Source of the DNA: Hypericibacter terrae
GTDB lineage: Bacteria; Pseudomonadota; Alphaproteobacteria; Dongiales; Dongiaceae
DNA length: 64,000 nt
NCBI RefSeq assembly: GCF_008728855.1
Contig: NZ_CP042906.1
Span: 1,922,001-1,986,000 of the forward strand
Direction: 5' to 3'
Every line of letters begins with the position of its first letter. Within the stretch, counting starts at the first letter, position 1. Shown piece after piece: positions 1 through 8,815 of this stretch. The position numbers and the translations under genes are program-made. Under the pieces are notes generated by a model that worked only from the letters and a program-made list of their open reading frames with translations, ran no database searches and was not told where the DNA came from.

Positions 1-126
1 ATCGACGACATGACGCTGACCAAGCCGGACGGGGATTTCGACAAGCTCAGCTATCACGACCAGGCCGTTTCCGATCAGCCCCTGACCGCCGCGGAATCCG
101 CTGCCTTCGCCACGACGGCACCGTGA
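1..126 (+). CDS. LolA-like outer-membrane lipoprotein carrier, C-terminal fragment
   Basis: Only the last 41 codons are present, open at the left edge and ending in TGA at 124-126. The fragment is acidic and has no strong motif of its own. The call rests on context: in aryl polyene clusters a periplasmic LolA-like protein is encoded directly before the MMPL exporter, and here the stop codon overlaps the exporter start as TGATG. The inferred role is to help carry the lipid-like polyene product or a lipoprotein across the periplasm. The N-terminal part lies outside the window, so the family cannot be confirmed. Confidence 0.5.
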   Translation: MDDMTLTKPDGDFDKLSYHDQAVSDQPLTAAESAAFATTAP

Positions 127-2453
127 TGCGCGTCGCGGCGGGGCTGTGGCTGGTCATCGTCATGGCGGCCGCGCTCTATCTGGGTTTGCGCCTGCATGAC
201 GGACTGGTGTTCCGGACCGATCTCCTGGCGCTCCTGCCGCGCGAGGCGCAGGACCCGGCCGCCCAGCATGCCAACGATGTCGTGACCGCTGCGTTGTCGC
301 GGCAGGTCATGGTCATGGTCGGGCATCATGATCGCGACCAGGCGCGGGCCGCCGCGACCGCCATTGCCGGCGCTCTGACGCAGTCCAAGCTTGTCGCGCT
401 GACGACCAATGCCTTCGGCAAGGACCGGCTGCGCCAGATCGGCCAGCTCTATTTTCCCTACCGCCGCGGTTTGCTGTCGGCCTCGGACCGCCAGTTCCTG
501 CTCGACGGCAAGCCCGAGGCCGTCTCGACCGGCGCCCTGTCGCAGGTCTATGGGCTTGTCGGCATGGCCGATGCGAAACTGCTGCAGCGCGATCCCTATC
601 TGCTGCTGACGGGGTTCCTCACCCATCTGCCGATCCCGCTGTCGCGCCTGTCGCTCGACGACGGTTTGCTGGCCGTCCAGGACGGCGACACCTACTGGGT
701 CTTGCTGGCCGGGCAGATCGCCGGCGATCCCTATGCGCTGGCGTTCCAGAAGGAACTGGCCGCCACGCTCGACGGCGCTCTGACGGACCAGCTGCAGGTC
801 CATCCCGGGCTGCAATCCCTGCGGCTGGGCGCGGTGTTCTTCGCCAAGGCCGGGGCCGAGCAGGCCATGAGCGAGACCTCCAGGATCGGCGTTGCCTCGA
901 TCCTCGGGACCGTGCTGCTGGTGCTGTTCGTCTTTCGCGGCGTGAGGCCGCTGTTGTTGACCCTTGTGGCGATCGGGGTCGGGGTGATGACCTCGCTCGC
1001 CGCCTGCCTCTGGCTGTTCGGCGAGCTTCATGTCATGGCGCTGCTGTTCGGCGTCAGCCTGATCGGCGTGGCGGTCGACTACAGCCTGCAATATCTGAGC
1101 GAGATCTTCGCCGCCGAGGGAGGAACGCCGCGCGAGCGATTGAAGCGTGTGCGGCTCGGCATCACGCTCGCGACCGCGACGGTCGCCATCGGCTATGTGA
1201 CGCTGTTCCTGGCGCCCTTTCCCGGCCTGCATCAGATCGCGGCGCTGGCGGCCATCGGGCTGGTGGCATCCTGGGCCACGGTGCTGCTCTGGCTGCCCGC
1301 CCTGGATCACAGCCGCCGGCCGCGCCATGGCGATCGTCTTCTGGCCGCGGCTGGATCCCTGCTCGCGCCATGGCAGAAGCCGCGGCCGGCCTGGGCGAAG
1401 GGCGGAGCCTCGATTCTGCTGCTGGCGATCGCGATCGGTGGCCTGCTGCAGATCAGGCCTGACGATGACGTGCGGCGGATGCAGAATTTGTCGGGCCCGC
1501 TCCTGGCCGATCAGGACCAGATCCAGCGGCTGGCGGGTGCGGCGGGCAGCGCGCAGTTCTTCCTGATCGAAGCGAAGGATGACGAGACGGCGTTGCAGAC
1601 CGAGGAAACCCTGATCGATCGGCTGCAGCCTTTGCTGGCGCAGGGCGTGCTCGCCGGATTTCAGGCGCCGGCGCAATATGTGCCCTCCGTGGCCCGTCAG
1701 CGCGAAAATCGCGATCTGGTCCACCGCGAGCTGGACGGGCCGCTCCTGACGGAGCATTTGCGCCAGCTCGGACTGTCGCAGGTCGAGCCGCCGCCACCCG
1801 ACGATGCGCCGTTCCTGACATTGACCGAGGCGGCCGCGAAGCAGGGGCCCCTGGGCTTCCTCGCCAACTTGATCCTCGACAGCGGGCAGGGCGCGCTTCA
1901 CGCCGTGAAGCTCGACGGGGTCACGAAGCCCGAGGCGCTCGCCGCCGCTGCCGAAGGGCTGCCCGGCGTGCGGCTGATCGATCCGACCGGCGATTTCAGC
2001 CTGCTTCTCGCGAAATACCGCAATCGGGCGCTGGGTCTCCTGGCTCTGTCGGCGGCACTGATGACGCCCTTGCTGATCTGGCGCTACGGATTCAAGGGCG
2101 CGGCGGCCGTGATCGCGCCCCCTTTGCTGGCGGTATTCCTGGCGCCGGCCTTGCGGGCCTGGTTCGGAGCCAGTTTCACCTTCTTCGACGGCATGGCGCT
2201 GGTGCTTGTCTTGTCGATCGGGGTCGACTATTCGATCTTCCTGGCCGAGACCAGCCCGCAACGGCAGCGGGTCACGATGCTGGCGGTAACGATGGCAGCA
2301 GCCACGACATTGCTGTCATTCGGTCTGCTGGCTCTCAGCTCCGTCCAGGCGGTTCACGCATTCGGCTCGACCATGCTCATCGGTATCCTGCTAGCCTTCC
2401 TGCTTTCGCCCCTGGCTCGTTGGGCTCGAACCCCCAAGGGGCAAACCGTATGA
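126..2453 (+). CDS. MMPL/RND-family exporter of aryl polyene cluster
   Basis: Inner-membrane RND-superfamily exporter of 775 residues with the usual two-repeat plan. It has an N-terminal helix (about 5-20), a soluble periplasmic domain, a helix bundle near 255-400 containing the GVAVDYSLQY motif, a second soluble domain, and a second helix bundle near 635-765 containing the paired motif SIGVDYSIFLAE. The two acidic GVxVDYS motifs are typical of MMPL proton-driven transporters. ATG at 126 is chosen over GTG at 123 because it overlaps the upstream stop as TGATG. The 3' end overlaps the lipoprotein gene as ATGA. MMPL proteins in aryl polyene clusters are thought to export the polyene lipid; the cargo here is inferred. 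Confidence 0.88.
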   Translation: MRVAAGLWLVIVMAAALYLGLRLHDGLVFRTDLLALLPREAQDPAAQHANDVVTAALSRQVMVMVGHHDRDQARAAATAIAGALTQSKLVALTTNAFGKDRLRQIGQLYFPYRRGLLSASDRQFLLDGKPEAVSTGALSQVYGLVGMADAKLLQRDPYLLLTGFLTHLPIPLSRLSLDDGLLAVQDGDTYWVLLAGQIAGDPYALAFQKELAATLDGALTDQLQVHPGLQSLRLGAVFFAKAGAEQAMSETSRIGVASILGTVLLVLFVFRGVRPLLLTLVAIGVGVMTSLAACLWLFGELHVMALLFGVSLIGVAVDYSLQYLSEIFAAEGGTPRERLKRVRLGITLATATVAIGYVTLFLAPFPGLHQIAALAAIGLVASWATVLLWLPALDHSRRPRHGDRLLAAAGSLLAPWQKPRPAWAKGGASILLLAIAIGGLLQIRPDDDVRRMQNLSGPLLADQDQIQRLAGAAGSAQFFLIEAKDDETALQTEETLIDRLQPLLAQGVLAGFQAPAQYVPSVARQRENRDLVHRELDGPLLTEHLRQLGLSQVEPPPPDDAPFLTLTEAAAKQGPLGFLANLILDSGQGALHAVKLDGVTKPEALAAAAEGLPGVRLIDPTGDFSLLLAKYRNRALGLLALSAALMTPLLIWRYGFKGAAAVIAPPLLAVFLAPALRAWFGASFTFFDGMALVLVLSIGVDYSIFLAETSPQRQRVTMLAVTMAAATTLLSFGLLALSSVQAVHAFGSTMLIGILLAFLLSPLARWARTPKGQTV

Positions 2454-3046
2454 ACGCCGGAGCTGCGAGAGCCCGGTGGATGGCGCTGGCGCTGCTGCTG
2501 GCGTCCTGCGCCACCCATTCGACCGGGCCGGTCGCGGACAAGGTGCAGGTCGCCCCCACATTGACACTGGTCATGCCGCATCCCGGCGATCTCGGCCGGT
2601 CCTTCGAGGTGTCGCAGCTCGTCACCGCGCATTACGGCGATCAGGCCTACGTATTCGAGGGTCATCTGAGCGCTAAACCCGATCGCTTTCTCATGATCGG
2701 CCTCGACACCACCGGGCGGCGCGCGCTCACCATCACCTGGACCGATTCCGGCATCGTCTATGAGGCCGCACCCTGGGTCCCGGCCCGGCTTCGACCGGAG
2801 AACATCCTGGCCGACATGGTGCTGCTCTATTTCCCCGACAGGGTCGTCGGCAAGGCTCTCGCGGCGTCGGGAGGAACCGTGACCACCAGTCCCTCGCAGC
2901 GCGTGATCAAAGCCGATGGAAAGGAAGCGATCACCGCAGATTATCAGCCGACGGTGTCGGGCGATCCCTGGTCGGGGCGTCAGCATTACCGCAATCTGGC
3001 CTGGGGCTATGAGCTCGATATCCAGACCGCGGAGCCGAGCCCGTGA
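2450..3046 (+). CDS. DUF3261-type outer-membrane lipoprotein
   Basis: Protein of 198 residues with a lipoprotein signal: basic start, hydrophobic stretch, then the lipobox LASC with the lipidated cysteine at about residue 20. The body is mostly beta-like with several aromatic residues. ATG at 2450 overlaps the exporter stop as ATGA and places the lipobox correctly; an upstream in-frame start at 2420 would bury the signal peptide. Size, lipobox and position between MMPL exporter and ketosynthase match the DUF3261 lipoprotein usual in aryl polyene clusters. It is probably an accessory for placing the polyene in the outer membrane; no biochemical function is known to me. Confidence 0.75.
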   Translation: MNAGAARARWMALALLLASCATHSTGPVADKVQVAPTLTLVMPHPGDLGRSFEVSQLVTAHYGDQAYVFEGHLSAKPDRFLMIGLDTTGRRALTITWTDSGIVYEAAPWVPARLRPENILADMVLLYFPDRVVGKALAASGGTVTTSPSQRVIKADGKEAITADYQPTVSGDPWSGRQHYRNLAWGYELDIQTAEPSP

Positions 3047-4239
3047 ATTCGGAACTCTTCGTCACGGATTGCGGCGTGATCACGCCGTTGGGCCGCGGCA
3101 AGCAAGCTGTGGCCCAGGGGCTGTTCGCCGGCAGCCAGCGCGGCATCGTGGCGCGCGCGGATTTCCTGCCGGCGCGCACGGTCGAAGTCGGCGCCATCCA
3201 GGAGAGCCTGGCGCCGCTGCCGTCCGCGCTCGCCCCCTATGACAGCCGCAACAACCGATTGATGCAGGCGGCGCTGGCCGAGATCGCCGTCGCCGTCGAG
3301 GATGCCACGTCGCGCTATGGCCGCGACCGTATCGCCGTGATTCTGGGAACCAGCACCTCCGGCATCGCCGACGGCGAGGAAGCGCTCATGCATTATCGCC
3401 GCGAGGGCCGCTGGCCGGAGCACTTCGACTATCGGATGCAGGAGACCGGCAGCCTCGCGGAGTTCGCGGCGCGGTCACTGGGTCTCACCGGGCCAGCCTA
3501 TACGATCGCCACTGCCTGTTCCTCGAGCGCGAAGGTCTTCGCCTCGGCGCGGCGGCTGATCCGGGCGGGGCTGGCGGATGCGGCCGTGGTCGGCGGTGCC
3601 GACACGCTCTGCCGCATGACGCTCAACGGATTCGCGTCGCTCGAGGCCCTGTCGAAGGGTCGCTGCAATCCCTTCAGCGCAAATCGCGACGGCATCACCA
3701 TCGGCGAAGGGGCGGCGGCCTTTCTGCTCGACCGGGAACCGGGGCCGGTCCGGCTCCTGGGTGTGGGCGAGACATCGGATGCCCATCATGCCACGGCACC
3801 CGATCCCGCGGGGCGCGGGGCGGCGCAGGCGATGCGGGACGCTCTCGCGGACGCGGAACTCGCGCCCGAGACGATCGCCTATATCAATCTCCATGGCACC
3901 GCCACGCCCCTGAACGACGCGATGGAGGCGAAGGCGATCGCCGATCTCTTCGGGTCTCGGGTGCCCTGCAGCTCGACCAAGGCCCTGACCGGCCACATGC
4001 TGGGCGCCGCCGGTGGTTGCGAGGCGGCCTTCCTCTGGCTGACCTTGAACCCTCGGACCAATCCGGAGCGGCTGCTGCCGCCGCATCTCTGGGATGGCGT
4101 CCCGGATGCGGCCTTGCCGGTACTCGATCTCGTCGGCGGAGGAACGACCTTCCCGCTTTCGCCGCAGACCGCCATGCTGAGCAATTCCTTCGGCTTCGGC
4201 GGCAGCAACATGGCGCTGATCCTGGGGAGTGGCCGGTGA
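3043..4239 (+). CDS. apeO: Beta-ketoacyl-ACP synthase (aryl polyene elongation, ApeO-like)
   Basis: KASII/FabF-type condensing enzyme of 398 residues. The catalytic triad is complete: cysteine in ATACSSSAK (about residue 159), histidine in LHGTATPL (about 283) and histidine in ALTGHMLGAAGG (about 317). It is therefore an active ketosynthase and not a cysteine-less chain-length factor. The start is GTG at 3043, overlapping the lipoprotein stop as GTGA. Order KS, dehydratase, ketoreductase, KS is that of ApeO-P-Q-R in aryl polyene clusters, where two ketosynthases extend an aryl starter by malonyl units. The cluster assignment is from gene order; by sequence alone it would be called fabF-like. 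Confidence 0.82.
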   Translation: MNSELFVTDCGVITPLGRGKQAVAQGLFAGSQRGIVARADFLPARTVEVGAIQESLAPLPSALAPYDSRNNRLMQAALAEIAVAVEDATSRYGRDRIAVILGTSTSGIADGEEALMHYRREGRWPEHFDYRMQETGSLAEFAARSLGLTGPAYTIATACSSSAKVFASARRLIRAGLADAAVVGGADTLCRMTLNGFASLEALSKGRCNPFSANRDGITIGEGAAAFLLDREPGPVRLLGVGETSDAHHATAPDPAGRGAAQAMRDALADAELAPETIAYINLHGTATPLNDAMEAKAIADLFGSRVPCSSTKALTGHMLGAAGGCEAAFLWLTLNPRTNPERLLPPHLWDGVPDAALPVLDLVGGGTTFPLSPQTAMLSNSFGFGGSNMALILGSGR

Positions 4240-4700
4240 TGCAGCCCTGTTCTTATGCGACGGTCGATCTGCTGCCGCACAAGCCGCCCATGGTCTTGAT
4301 CGATGCGGTGCGCGCCTGGGGGGAGGGCCGGCTGGAGGCGACGGTCGCCGTCAGGCCGGGCATTTCTTTCTTCGTGCCGGAGCAGGGCGTGCCCGCCTAT
4401 GTCGGCATGGAATATATGGCCCAGGCCTGCGGCGCCTATGCCGGGCTGCAAGCCATGGCGGCGGGCGAGCCGGTGCGGGTGGGGCTGCTGCTCGGGACCC
4501 GGCGCTATCTCGCGCAGGTGGGCTGGTTCGAGCCGGGCCAGGCGCTCGATATCAAGATTGTGGAACTGTTCCGCGACGGGTCGATCGGGATGTTCGACTG
4601 CCGTATCGAGCATGAAGGCCGGACATTGGCGACGGCGCAACTCAGCGTATATTTGCTGGAGCCGGGCGCGCCCCTGCCGGGCCCCGCCGCGGACGAATAG
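4239..4700 (+). CDS. apeP: FabZ-like 3-hydroxyacyl-ACP dehydratase (ApeP-like)
   Basis: Hotdog-fold dehydratase of 153 residues. The N-terminal block LLPHKPPMVLID carries the catalytic histidine (residue 14) and GMEYMAQACG carries the catalytic glutamate, the same pair as in FabZ. It removes water from 3-hydroxyacyl-ACP to give the 2-enoyl intermediate. With no enoyl reductase in the visible cluster the double bonds would stay, which gives a conjugated polyene. ATG at 4239 overlaps the ketosynthase stop as TGATG. Longer in-frame starts upstream lie inside the ketosynthase gene and are rejected. Confidence 0.82.
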   Translation: MQPCSYATVDLLPHKPPMVLIDAVRAWGEGRLEATVAVRPGISFFVPEQGVPAYVGMEYMAQACGAYAGLQAMAAGEPVRVGLLLGTRRYLAQVGWFEPGQALDIKIVELFRDGSIGMFDCRIEHEGRTLATAQLSVYLLEPGAPLPGPAADE

Positions 4701-4713
4701 GAGCCAGCGCGAG

Positions 4714-5439
4714 ATGAGCCGAACGATCCTGGTCACCGGTGCCAGCAAGGGCATCGGTCGCGCCGTCGCGCTGCGCCTGGCCCGCGATGGATTTCATATC
4801 GCCGTCCATTACGGCAGGGACATGAAGGGTGCCGAGGAAACGCTGGAGGCGGTTCGCGCCGCCGGTTCCCAGGGCCGCCTGCTGTCCTGCGATATCGCCA
4901 ACCGCGAGCAATGCCGCGAGCGCCTCGAAACGGATATCGCGGCGCATGGCGCCTATTACGGCGCCGTGCTCAATGCCGGCATCACGCGCGACGGGGCCTT
5001 CCCGGCATTGAGCGACCAGGATTGGGACCAGGTCCTCGATACCAACCTCGGCGGCTTCTTCAACATCCTGCATCCGCTGGTGATGCCGATGGTCTCGGCC
5101 CGGAAGGGCGGCCGGATCGTGGCCTTGTCCTCCGTCTCCGGACTGGTCGGCAATCGCGGCCAGGTCAATTACAGCGCCGCCAAGGCCGGCATCATCGGCG
5201 CGGTCAAGGCGCTGGCGATCGAGCTGGCCAAGCGCGCCATCACCGTCAATTGCGTGGCGCCGGGCCTGATCGAGACGGCGATGACCGAGGGCCTGCCGGC
5301 CGAGGAGATTCTCAAGATCGTGCCCCTGCGCAGAATGGGAAAACCGGAGGAAGTCGCGGCGGCCGTGGCCTTCCTCTGCTCGGATGAGGCCGGCTACATC
5401 ACGCGTCAGGTCATCTCCGTCAATGGAGGCATGATCTGA
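4714..5439 (+). CDS. apeQ: 3-oxoacyl-ACP reductase, SDR family (ApeQ-like)
   Basis: Classical short-chain dehydrogenase of 241 residues. The NADPH-binding TGASKGIG is at residues 7-14, NAG in VLNAGITRDG, catalytic serine in ALSSVSG and the YSAAK tyrosine/lysine pair near 152-156. The C-terminal NGG sequence is typical of FabG. It reduces the 3-keto group made by the neighbouring ketosynthases. ATG at 4714 follows the dehydratase stop by 13 nt with GGAGCCAGCGCGAG just upstream. The stop overlaps the next ketosynthase as TGATG. Longer in-frame extensions upstream cross the dehydratase gene and are not real. Confidence 0.85.
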   Translation: MSRTILVTGASKGIGRAVALRLARDGFHIAVHYGRDMKGAEETLEAVRAAGSQGRLLSCDIANREQCRERLETDIAAHGAYYGAVLNAGITRDGAFPALSDQDWDQVLDTNLGGFFNILHPLVMPMVSARKGGRIVALSSVSGLVGNRGQVNYSAAKAGIIGAVKALAIELAKRAITVNCVAPGLIETAMTEGLPAEEILKIVPLRRMGKPEEVAAAVAFLCSDEAGYITRQVISVNGGMI

Positions 5440-6662
5440 TGCGCCGGGTCGTCGTGACCGGCATGGGCGGCGTGACGGCCTTGGGCGAAAGCTGGTCCGC
5501 GATCCGTGGCGCCTTCGCCGAAGGCCGGACCGGCGTTCGCTTCATGGAAGAGTGGAACCGCTTTACCGGTGTCAATACCCGGCTGGCGGCGCCCATCCTC
5601 GATTTCTCGATCGAGGACCGCTATCCGCGCAAGAAGACCCGGACCATGGGCCGCGTCTCGCAGTTGGCGGTCTATGCGACGGAGCGCGCCCTGGAGGATG
5701 CGGGGCTCTTCGGCGATCCGGCGGTCAAGTCGATCCGCACCGGAATCGCCTACGGCTCGTCCTTCGGCAGCCCCGACGCGGTGCTTGGATTCTACGAGCT
5801 GAAGAAGTCCGGCGTCTCGCGCCATCTCAATGCGACCAGCTACATCCAGATGATGGCGCACACGGCGGCTGTGAATATCGGGACCTTCTTCGGGGTCACC
5901 GGCCGCTTCATCCCGACATCGAGCGCCTGCACCTCGGGCAGCCAGGGCATCGGCTATGCCTATGAATCGATCCGCTGGAACAAGGCCGACATCATGATCG
6001 GCGGCGGGGCGGAGGAGCTCGACATCACCGATGCCGCGGTCTTCGACACGCTCTACGCCACCAGCACCCGCAACGGCGAGCCGAACCGCACGCCGCGACC
6101 CTACGACAACGATCGCGACGGGCTGGTGATCGGGGAGGGGGCCGGCACCTTCATTCTCGAGGAATATGAGCATGCCAAGGCGCGGGGCGCGCGGATCCAT
6201 GCCGAGATCGTCGGCTATGGCTGCAACGCCGACGGCAATCATGTGACCCAGCCCCAGGCCGAGACCATGCAGGGCGCGATGCGCCTGGCGTTGGAGGATG
6301 CGGGCTTGGCGCCCGAGGCGATCGGTCTCGTGAACGGCCATGGCACCGCGACCGAATTCGGCGACATCGCCGAGAGCTCGGCGACCCATTCCGTCTTCGG
6401 GCCGACGATGCCGATCCATTCGTTGAAGGGCCATTTCGGCCATTCGCTGGGCGCCTGCGGCGCGATCGAGGCCTGGCTCGGCGTCGAGATGATGCGCGAG
6501 GGCTGGTTCGCTCCCACGGCCAACCTCGAGCAGCCGGACGAACGCTGCGCGCCGCTGGACTATCTGATGGGCAGCCCCCGCAGGGTCGACATCGATTATT
6601 TCATGTCGACAAACTTCGCCTTCGGCGGGATCAACACGGCGCTGATCATCAAGCGCGTGTGA
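5439..6662 (+). CDS. apeR: Beta-ketoacyl-ACP synthase (ApeR-like)
   Basis: Second FabF-type ketosynthase, 407 residues, also with a full triad: cysteine in SSACTSGSQ (about residue 163), histidine in NGHGTATEFGD (about 300), lysine and histidine in LKGHFGHSLGAC (about 329). Its start overlaps the reductase stop as TGATG and it is the last gene of the cluster. In aryl polyene systems the last ketosynthase is needed for chain formation along with the ApeO type. The ACPs, AMP ligase, acyltransferases and chain-length factor expected for a complete cluster would lie to the left, outside the window. Confidence 0.83.
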   Translation: MRRVVVTGMGGVTALGESWSAIRGAFAEGRTGVRFMEEWNRFTGVNTRLAAPILDFSIEDRYPRKKTRTMGRVSQLAVYATERALEDAGLFGDPAVKSIRTGIAYGSSFGSPDAVLGFYELKKSGVSRHLNATSYIQMMAHTAAVNIGTFFGVTGRFIPTSSACTSGSQGIGYAYESIRWNKADIMIGGGAEELDITDAAVFDTLYATSTRNGEPNRTPRPYDNDRDGLVIGEGAGTFILEEYEHAKARGARIHAEIVGYGCNADGNHVTQPQAETMQGAMRLALEDAGLAPEAIGLVNGHGTATEFGDIAESSATHSVFGPTMPIHSLKGHFGHSLGACGAIEAWLGVEMMREGWFAPTANLEQPDERCAPLDYLMGSPRRVDIDYFMSTNFAFGGINTALIIKRV

Positions 6663-6673
6663 TTGGGGAGAGA

Positions 6674-6789
6674 ACCCCCTGCCCCTACCCCCTTCGGCAA
6701 GGGGAGGGGGCGTGGTTATCGTGGAACTCGCTCGAAGCTTAGAAGTAGAGCGTAGCGATCACATCGAATCAGGGGGTAGGGGGAGGGGT
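6674..6789. repeat. C-rich/G-rich inverted repeat, likely bidirectional terminator
   Basis: The arm at 6674-6693 (accccctgcccctaccccct) is nearly the reverse complement of 6771-6789, with one mismatch and one gap, around a loop of about 77 nt. A smaller perfect hairpin, CCCCTT-cggc-AAGGGG at 6689-6704, sits in the left arm. It lies between the convergent apeR-like and leuA genes, so termination for both is the simplest role. It resembles dispersed palindromic elements common in GC-rich alphaproteobacteria. Confidence 0.55.
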
Positions 6790-6804
6790 GCTTCACACTC
6801 CCCG

Positions 6805-8484
6805 TCAATTCACCCGCGTCGTCCCGTTCGCCGCGCTCAAGACCGCCTTCACCGACGCCGTTGCGATGTCACCGTCGATGCCGACGCCGAAGATCGTGCG
6901 GCCGTTGGCGGCGCGGCATTCGACATAGGCGGCGGCCTGCGAGCGGGCACCCTTGGTGAGCGCGTGCTCGTGATAATCCATCACATCGAGCTCGATGCCC
7001 CAGCCGGCCTTGAGCGCGTCCAGCACGCTCGAGATCAGGCCGTTGCCCTTGCCGGCGACGGACTGCTCCTTGCCGTCATGGACGATGCGGCCCGAGAAGC
7101 GATGCTCATGCGTGTCCCGGCGCGACGCGCTGCTGGAATAATCGAGCAGCTCGAAGGGTTGCGGGCCCTCCACGCAATAGGCCCGCTGGAAAGCCCCCCA
7201 GATGTCCTGCGCCGTCAGCTCGCGGCTGGTCTCGTCGGCGATCCCCTGGACCACGCGGCTGAAATCGATCTGGAGCCGGCGCGGCAGTTGAAGGCCCTTG
7301 TCCTGCTCCAGGATCCAGGCGACGCCGCCCTTGCCGGACTGGCTGTTGACGCGGATGACGGCCTCGTAGGAGCAGCCGACATCGGCCGGATCGATCGGCA
7401 GATAGGGCACCTCCCAGATGCCGTCATTGCGCTTCTCCTGCGCGGCGAAACCCTTCTTGATCGCGTCCTGATGCGAGCCGGAGAAGGCGGTGAAGACCAG
7501 CTCGCCCGCATAGGGGTGACGCGGATGGACCTCGATCTGGTTGCAATATTCGACCGTGCGCACGATCTCGCGCATGTCGGAGAAGTCCAGTTTCGGATCG
7601 ACGCCCTGGGTGTAGAGATTGAGCGCCAGGGTCACCAGGTCGACATTGCCCGTGCGCTCGCCATTGCCGAACAGGCAGCCTTCGACGCGGTCGGCACCGG
7701 CCATGACGGCGAGCTCGGCCGCGGCGATGCCGGTGCCGCGGTCGTTATGCGGATGCACGCTGATGATGACGGAATCGCGCCGCGACAGATGCCGGCAGAA
7801 CCATTCGATCTGGTCGGCATAGATATTGGGCGAGGCCATCTCGACCGTCGCCGGCAGATTGAGGATGGCCGGACGGTCTGGCGTGGGCTTCCAGACATCG
7901 AGCACCGCCTCGCAGATCTCGACCGCGAACTCGATCTCGGTCGAAGAGAAGGTCTCGGGGCTGTATTCGAAGGTCCAGCGCGTGCCCGGCTGCTTGCGGC
8001 TTTCCTCGAGGATCGTGCGCGCGCCCTTGACGGCGAGCTGGATCACCTCGGGCTTCTCCATACCGAACACGACGCGCCGGAAATTGGGCGCCGTCGCGTT
8101 ATAGAGATGGACGATCGCCTGCCTGGCGCCGCGCAAGGATTCGAAGCTGCGCCTGATCAGGTCCTCGCGGGCCTGCGTCAGCACCTGAATCGTGACGTCG
8201 TCGGGAATCGCGTTCTGCTCGATCAGGCTGCGGACGAAATCGAAATCGGTCTGCGAGGCGGCGGGGAAGGCGACCTCGATCTCCTTGAAGCCGCTCTTCA
8301 CCAGGAGATCGAAGAAGCGGCGCTTCTTCTGCCCGTCCATCGGGTCGATCAGGGACTGGTTGCCGTCGCGCAGGTCGGTGGAGAGCCAGCGCGGCGGTTG
8401 GGTAATTCGCTTCGACGGCCAGCTGCGGTCGGGCAGATCGACGCCGGTGAAGGGACGATATTTGGTCTCTGGATTCTTGATCAT
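6805..8484 (-). CDS. leuA: 2-isopropylmalate synthase
   Basis: First committed enzyme of leucine synthesis: condenses acetyl-CoA with 2-ketoisovalerate. The 559 residues match the long LeuA type. An N-terminal extension is followed by the HMGL-like TIM barrel starting at [15 protein letters not shown], with metal-binding [11 protein letters not shown] and the [11 protein letters not shown] block, then a C-terminal LeuA allosteric domain (about 430-559) with [12 protein letters not shown] at 8484 has GGAG nine nt upstream. The 5' side carries a leucine-codon leader peptide and hairpin (8718-8779), which suggests attenuation by leucyl-tRNA charge. No other leu genes are adjacent. Confidence 0.95.
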   Translation of the reverse strand: MIKNPETKYRPFTGVDLPDRSWPSKRITQPPRWLSTDLRDGNQSLIDPMDGQKKRRFFDLLVKSGFKEIEVAFPAASQTDFDFVRSLIEQNAIPDDVTIQVLTQAREDLIRRSFESLRGARQAIVHLYNATAPNFRRVVFGMEKPEVIQLAVKGARTILEESRKQPGTRWTFEYSPETFSSTEIEFAVEICEAVLDVWKPTPDRPAILNLPATVEMASPNIYADQIEWFCRHLSRRDSVIISVHPHNDRGTGIAAAELAVMAGADRVEGCLFGNGERTGNVDLVTLALNLYTQGVDPKLDFSDMREIVRTVEYCNQIEVHPRHPYAGELVFTAFSGSHQDAIKKGFAAQEKRNDGIWEVPYLPIDPADVGCSYEAVIRVNSQSGKGGVAWILEQDKGLQLPRRLQIDFSRVVQGIADETSRELTAQDIWGAFQRAYCVEGPQPFELLDYSSSASRRDTHEHRFSGRIVHDGKEQSVAGKGNGLISSVLDALKAGWGIELDVMDYHEHALTKGARSQAAAYVECRAANGRTIFGVGIDGDIATASVKAVLSAANGTTRVN

Positions 8485-8717
8485 GATTGCGAACTCCGGT
8501 CGCGAAACTGTGTATTCGGCAAGGGGTCGAATACGGCACGCGCTACGGTCGCCGGGCAGCCGTCAGTCCCGACGACCGCGGCGAAGTCGCGACAGGAGCG
8601 CCAACCGGACAAGCCGGTCCGGTTTCGCGATCAGAGTCTGGGGAAACGGGAAGAAGGCGGATCGTTGATCCGTAACCATGACAGCACCGGCAGCCGAAAG
8701 ACCTGAAACGACGACGT

Positions 8718-8741
8718 CCCGACCCCTCTCAGGAGGTCGGG
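8718..8741 (-). promoter_or_regulatory. Hairpin overlapping the end of the leuA leader ORF (putative attenuator element)
   Basis: CCCGACC at 8718-8724 pairs with GGTCGGG at 8735-8741. On the leuA strand the hairpin includes the last codons and stop of the leader peptide, directly after its leucine codons, so a stalled or moving ribosome would control it. A second perfect hairpin, AACCGGAC/GTCCGGTT at 8603-8624, lies further downstream in the leader. No obvious U-tract follows either one, so which structure acts as terminator is unclear. Confidence 0.45.
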
Positions 8742-8779
8742 TCCAGAAGTCGCAGGAGGGCTGCCGCGCGGTTGGTCAT
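8729..8779 (-). CDS. Leucine-rich leader peptide of leuA
   Basis: A 16-codon ORF about 250 nt upstream of leuA on the same strand. It reads M-T-N-R-A-A-A-L-L-R-L-L-D-P-T-S, so four of five consecutive codons near its end are leucine (CTC CTG CGA CTT CTG). A GC-rich hairpin begins right after. This is the standard layout of a leucine attenuator, as in enteric leuL, although the sequence is unrelated. No Shine-Dalgarno is visible. The ATG lies close to the start point expected from the upstream promoter, so it may be translated leaderless. The assignment is by pattern only. Confidence 0.5.
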   Translation of the reverse strand: MTNRAAALLRLLDPTS

Positions 8780-8786
8780 GCCCGGA

Positions 8787-8815
8787 AACATGGCGGCGCG
8801 CCGGCCGCCTGTCAA
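8787..8815 (-). promoter_or_regulatory. Candidate sigma70 promoter for leader peptide and leuA
   Basis: On the minus strand a perfect -35 TTGACA (8810-8815) is followed by a 17-nt GC-rich spacer and a weak -10 CATGTT (8787-8792). Transcription would start within a few nt of the leader ATG at 8779. The -35 match and spacing are good, but the -10 is poor. Confidence 0.4.

Noticed and set aside
75-2261. 728-codon minus-strand frame opposite the MMPL exporter
   Set aside because: Antisense shadow caused by high GC; composition rich in Arg, Gln, Gly and His, and the plus strand has clear MMPL motifs.
6712-8706. 664-codon plus-strand frame opposite leuA
   Set aside because: Antisense to a complete LeuA and crosses the leader region.
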